This document shows, in pieces, positions 60,895 through 64,000 of a stretch of DNA of 64,000 nucleotides. The stretch comes from Eonycteris spelaea. Its lineage: Eukaryota > Chordata > Mammalia > Chiroptera > Pteropodidae. Below the pieces are notes generated by a model. It saw only the letters and a program-made list of their open reading frames with translations, did not search any database and was not told the origin of the DNA. The stretch spans positions 1,426,001-1,490,000 of the forward strand of contig PUFA01000068.1 in NCBI GenBank assembly GCA_003508835.1, in the 5' to 3' direction. Within the stretch, counting starts at the first letter, position 1, and every line of letters begins with the position of its first letter. A program made the position numbers and the translations under genes.

Positions 60895-61605
60895 GTCTCA
60901 TTTATGTATTTAATATATATGAATAGTGCTACTTATGTGTTAGGTGCTGTGCTAGGCACAAGGGCCATGTCTGTGGATGACATAGACTCCTTGTCCTTAA
61001 GGGGTCCATGGTGTATTAGAAACCAGCCACCAGTACCACAGGAAAACAAAGCACAGCCTTAAGTCTAGACTAAAGACAGATATGTAAGCAGACAATTTCT
61101 GTATAGAGTATTTATTGTATGATAAACATCAGCTTAAGTGCTGTAGGAGAGCAGAGCAAAACCTTAATTCTGAACTGCAAGAGGGTCATGAACAATTTCT
61201 AAGGGAGGTGAGTCCCAGACGCACACAAATTAATAAAAATCTTCAGGATAATGTGCTCCAGATGTATAGAGTGAAGTGCATAGGGTCCAGGATGTACGTG
61301 AGAAGAGTTTCTTATGTGGCTTTAGGAAGTTCCAAATATCTAGTATGAATATGAGAAATCAGAGTAGAAAGTAAATCAAGGACAGAATAAGAAAGGTCTT
61401 GAAGGTAAGGACAAGATATTTATGATAATTTGGTTATCAACTGAATGGTTTTAACTGGGGACTAACAAAATCAGTTTTGTGCTTTTAGAAAGACAACTCT
61501 TTCTATACCTATATTGGAGATACATAGATTTAAGCAGGGAGAGATTGGAGGCAGTAAGGTCTGTTAGAAGGCTGTTGCAGTAACCAAAGCAAGAAATTAT
61601 AAGAC
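60895..61605 (-). mobile_element. L2 LINE, antisense
   Basis: ATTTATGTATTTAATAT at the left, TTAGGTGCTGTGCTAGGCAC, CCTTGTCCTTAAGGGGTCC, then AAAGGTCTTGAAGGTAAGG and GAAGGCTGTTGCAGTAACC at the right. Collinear antisense L2. Confidence 0.75.
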
Positions 61606-61611
61606 ATTCTA

Positions 61612-61675
61612 CAATTAGTAAAAATAAATCATGGTACATCCATACAAGGGAACACTATACAGTCAATGCAAGTCT
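61612..61675 (+). mobile_element. L1 scrap, sense
   Basis: ATCATGGTACATCCATACAAG then GGAACACTATACAGTCAATG match the familiar late-L1 text (..GGTACATCCATACAATGG..). Inserted at the right end of the L2 copy. Confidence 0.6.
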
Positions 61676-61719
61676 AACATTTCTAGGGAGAAGGAGTGAT
61701 CAGAAACTCAGAAAGGAGT

Positions 61720-62400
61720 CTCCTGTCTGATCCAATCAGTCAGCTAGCTGTTTATGTCAGCTCTATTTTCAAAATGTGTCCATAATCTGAACAGTTCTCA
61801 CCATCTCTACTGCTTTCATCCTAATCTAAGTCACCAATATTTGTTGCCTGGTCTGTTGTACTGGTCACTGGTTGATCTTTCTGTTTAACTTGACAAACAG
61901 TCCTTTTGATTTCACATCCTCACCAACCCATTTCTCACACCTCAATGGCCCTTTAATCCATTTGGTTGCTTCAAAGGAAAACCTGGATAAATCCTATGTT
62001 CTTCTTTTTCCTTACTATCTCACATCCAGATCCATTAACATATTCTATTCTCTTTGCTTTCAATTTATGCTTAGAATCCTACCCTGGACTAAGCCATCAT
62101 CATCTTTTAGCATCCTATTTCAATATTCTCTAAATTTTCCCACTGTCATTCTATTTTCCATTCTCAAAATAAATTTTTTTAAAATAAAAATAAGATCATG
62201 ATATTTCCATGATAAAAACACTCCAAAGCCTTACATTATATAGTCCCTATCTAGCTGCCTTACCTCATATCCTGCTTCTCTTCCCTTTACTCACTGTTTT
62301 AGCCTTTTTTTTATTCCTTCAAGAATATACTAGGCACATTTGTGCTAGCGATGCCTCTGGCAACTTATTTCTTCCAGATATTTATATTATTAATGTAAAG
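61720..62400 (+). mobile_element. L2 LINE, sense
   Basis: CACCATCTCTACTGCTTTC, CTGTTGTACTGGTCACTGG, AAAACACTCCAAAGCC, TAGTCCCTATCTAGCTGCC, ATATACTAGGCACATTTGTG are in sense L2 order. The 109-codon frame at 61872-62201 is its remnant. Confidence 0.65.
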
Positions 62401-62449
62401 AAACAAACTGGAACATTAATAATAGAAATTGGGTCAGGCATCAAGTAAC

Positions 62450-62702
62450 ATAAATCAGTTTATTTTACCAAATGCTTTGTAAGTATAAACTCATTTAATC
62501 CTTATATAAATATATTTTAGTTAAAATCAAAATATTTTAAAATCACAAATAGATACTATCATTAAACCCATTTTTTTTTTCAGATACAGATTAGTTAATG
62601 ACCTTGGCCAAGTCACACAGTTAGTAAGCAACACAGCTGTGATTCTAACCTGCTGCCTGGTTCCAGAATCTGTACTCCTATACTCTATTCTCTGCTGTTC
62701 TT
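62450..62702 (-). mobile_element. MIR SINE, antisense
   Basis: AAATGCTTTGTAAGTATAAAC, TCATTTAATCCTTATATAAA, then CCTTGGCCAAGTCACACAG, TTAGTAAGCAACACAGCTG, GATTCTAACCTGCTGCC. The middle carries an AT-rich insertion. Confidence 0.8.
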
Positions 62703-63560
62703 ATGAGCTGGCATGCACTCTCTGTGACATCTTGCAGGTTCATTCCCTTCAGAAGTATGTGGAGTTAGGAAGAAGGTGGAGATAGATAAAAATCTAAGCC
62801 TGAGGAGGAGGCAGGACAATTTCCTAATTAGCCAACACCTCCTTGACATCTACAAATACTGAGTCTATTATATTAATTGCTTTTAAATGTGGATATCACA
62901 CCCCCTATATACAAAAAGCTAAGCTTGCCAGCTACTGACAGTCATCTTGATTTTCTTAGTCTCTTCATCTATATTGGAAATTGCCCCTAGCTCATTGAGT
63001 TTTATGAAATTAAAGCATTTCATGAAGTATTTATTTTGTTAGCACACATTTCAACAGAGCCCTGTCAGCCACCTGGTTATGAGCCATGAGCTGCTGCTTC
63101 TAATGGAATAAAAAGTCTGGAAAGTAGGTGAAATGGTATAGGAAGAATTCAAACTTGAATGTCTCTGAATTGACAAACTAGTGCATCTTGAATGGTAAAA
63201 TAGTTTAAGAATTTTTTTTTAAATACGTGCAATACAAAATGACTTGAGAAATTAAAAAGGGTAAATTTCCATTAGTATCTTTTAACAGGTTTTTTTTTTT
63301 AAATTTGAAATCTTTGGATGACAAGAGCAAATAGTCACTAGGAAGTTCTACAAGACCATAATGCTGCCCCAGTAGGCCAGTTGTTTCCAGGGGCTGAATA
63401 ATAATGAATGATTCAACAGACTATGTACCAAATCATGTGTCCTTGCGTTTTCAATCTCTTACCTTCTGTATACAGCTCCTTCTATATATTCCTGGTCCCA
63501 GGTCTTATGCAGTGCCAGCAGGTACTATTTGAGGAAACAGAAACCTAGCACTTTCTGGGA
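62703..63560. other. Unassigned intronic DNA
   Basis: Nothing recognised; several short A- and T-runs. Confidence 0.4.
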
Positions 63561-63571
63561 AAGATTCAATC

Positions 63572-63763
63572 TTTTTTTTTTTTTAATTAAAAATTATTAC
63601 AGTGACATTAGTTAACAAAGTCAAATAAGTTTTAAAGGTATCATTCAAGTCATATATATATATATATTCCATATAGATAAGTTATATATATGCCACATTG
63701 TGTGCTCACCACCCAGAGTTACATTTTTTCTATCACCAAATATTTGACCCGTTTAACTCTATC
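63572..63763 (-). mobile_element. 5'-truncated L1 3' end, minus strand
   Basis: Starts with a run of T (the reversed poly-A tail), then AAAAATTATTACAGTGACATT, AGTTAACAAAGTC and GTGCTCACCACCCAGAG, as in the 3' untranslated end of bat/laurasiatherian L1. Bounded by AAGATTCAATC at 63561-63571 and again at 63764-63774, an 11-base target-site duplication. A (TA)n run lies at 63652-63667. Confidence 0.75.
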
Positions 63764-63778
63764 AAGATTCAATCTTGT

Positions 63779-63992
63779 GTCTATAGCCATGCCACCTTGA
63801 ACAAGGTCTATCCTGTCTGATCTTGGAAGCTAAGCAAGGTCAGGCCTGATTAGTACTTGGTGGGAGACCACCTAGGAAGACCAGGTGCTGTGGGCATAAA
63901 AAATAAAAAATAAGGGATTATAACCTGACAAGTCCTTGTAGTCTGTGAGGTCAACCAAGGGTTGACTTGCCTTAAAAAAAAAAAAAAAAAAA
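63779..63992 (+). mobile_element. 5S-rRNA-derived SINE, long form
   Basis: Head GTCTATAGCCATGCCACC, TGATCTTGGAAGCTAAGC, AAGGTCAGGCCTGATTAG, GTGGGAGACCACCTAGG, GGTGCTGTGGGC; A-rich linker near 63897-63912; second module with TAGTCTGTGAGGTCAACC and AAGGGTTGACTTGCC; poly-A tail. The right target-site duplication begins AAGATTCA at 63993 and is cut by the window end. It shares the same second module with the 48.2 kb copy. Confidence 0.93.
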
Positions 63993-64000
63993 AAGATTCA

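Noticed and set aside
61872..62201. 109-codon frame with hydrophobic stretches
   Set aside because: It lies in a sense L2 LINE copy; the hydrophobic bias comes from the pyrimidine-rich sequence.

Overview
This is a vertebrate, almost certainly mammalian, intronic window. It is AT-rich, with no bacterial-style gene packing, and it is full of old mammal-wide repeats (L2, MIR, MLT1-type LTRs and ancient L1). Four copies of a 5S-rRNA-derived SINE are present. Among mammals I know such SINEs from fruit bats (Pteropodidae) and from the springhare. The good preservation of L2 and MIR argues against a fast-evolving rodent, so a fruit bat is my best guess. This is an inference from repeat content and is not proven.

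Only one protein-coding exon can be supported. It lies at 36207-36442 on the + strand and encodes about 78 residues of the glutamate-binding Venus-flytrap domain of metabotropic glutamate receptor 5 (GRM5). It has a clean 3' splice site (pyrimidine tract plus CAG) and a clean 5' splice site (GTAAGC). Everything left of it (at least 36.2 kb) and right of it (at least 27.5 kb) reads as GRM5 intron. All other open frames of 60-113 codons are chance frames, mostly inside L2, L1, LTR or microsatellite sequence.

Layout. 1-1460: probable MaLR internal region. 1.7-16 kb: L2 fragments on both strands, several MIRs, an isolated G-rich cluster at 3.4 kb and a 5S-SINE at 14.5 kb. 17-25 kb: microsatellites, a long antisense L2 (20.5-21.8 kb), a minus-strand 5S-SINE (22.3 kb), sense L2 (23.2-24.5 kb) and an L1 5'-region-like block (24.5-25.1 kb). 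27-29.4 kb: an antisense MLT1 LTR bounded by one arm of an inverted repeat whose other arm sits inside an L2 at 29.3 kb. 31-35 kb: sense L2, an LTR-like block, a GGAT repeat and a very C-rich tract. 36.2-36.4 kb: the GRM5 exon. 39.7-46.8 kb: MLT1, L2 and an internally deleted old L1. 47.9-49.3 kb: antisense L2 with a compound dinucleotide repeat, a 5S-SINE with perfect target-site duplications and a MIR. 50-63 kb: more L2, MIR and MLT1. 63.56-64.0 kb: an L1 3' fragment and a long-form 5S-SINE that share a target site, cut by the window end.

The most unusual structures are the two structural forms of 5S-SINE, the three-copy target site at the right edge, the inverted repeat at 27.1/29.3 kb, and a 57-base perfect duplication at 44.07/46.55 kb. 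I found no convincing new gene system. Repeat family names come from recognising motifs by eye, so boundaries are approximate.
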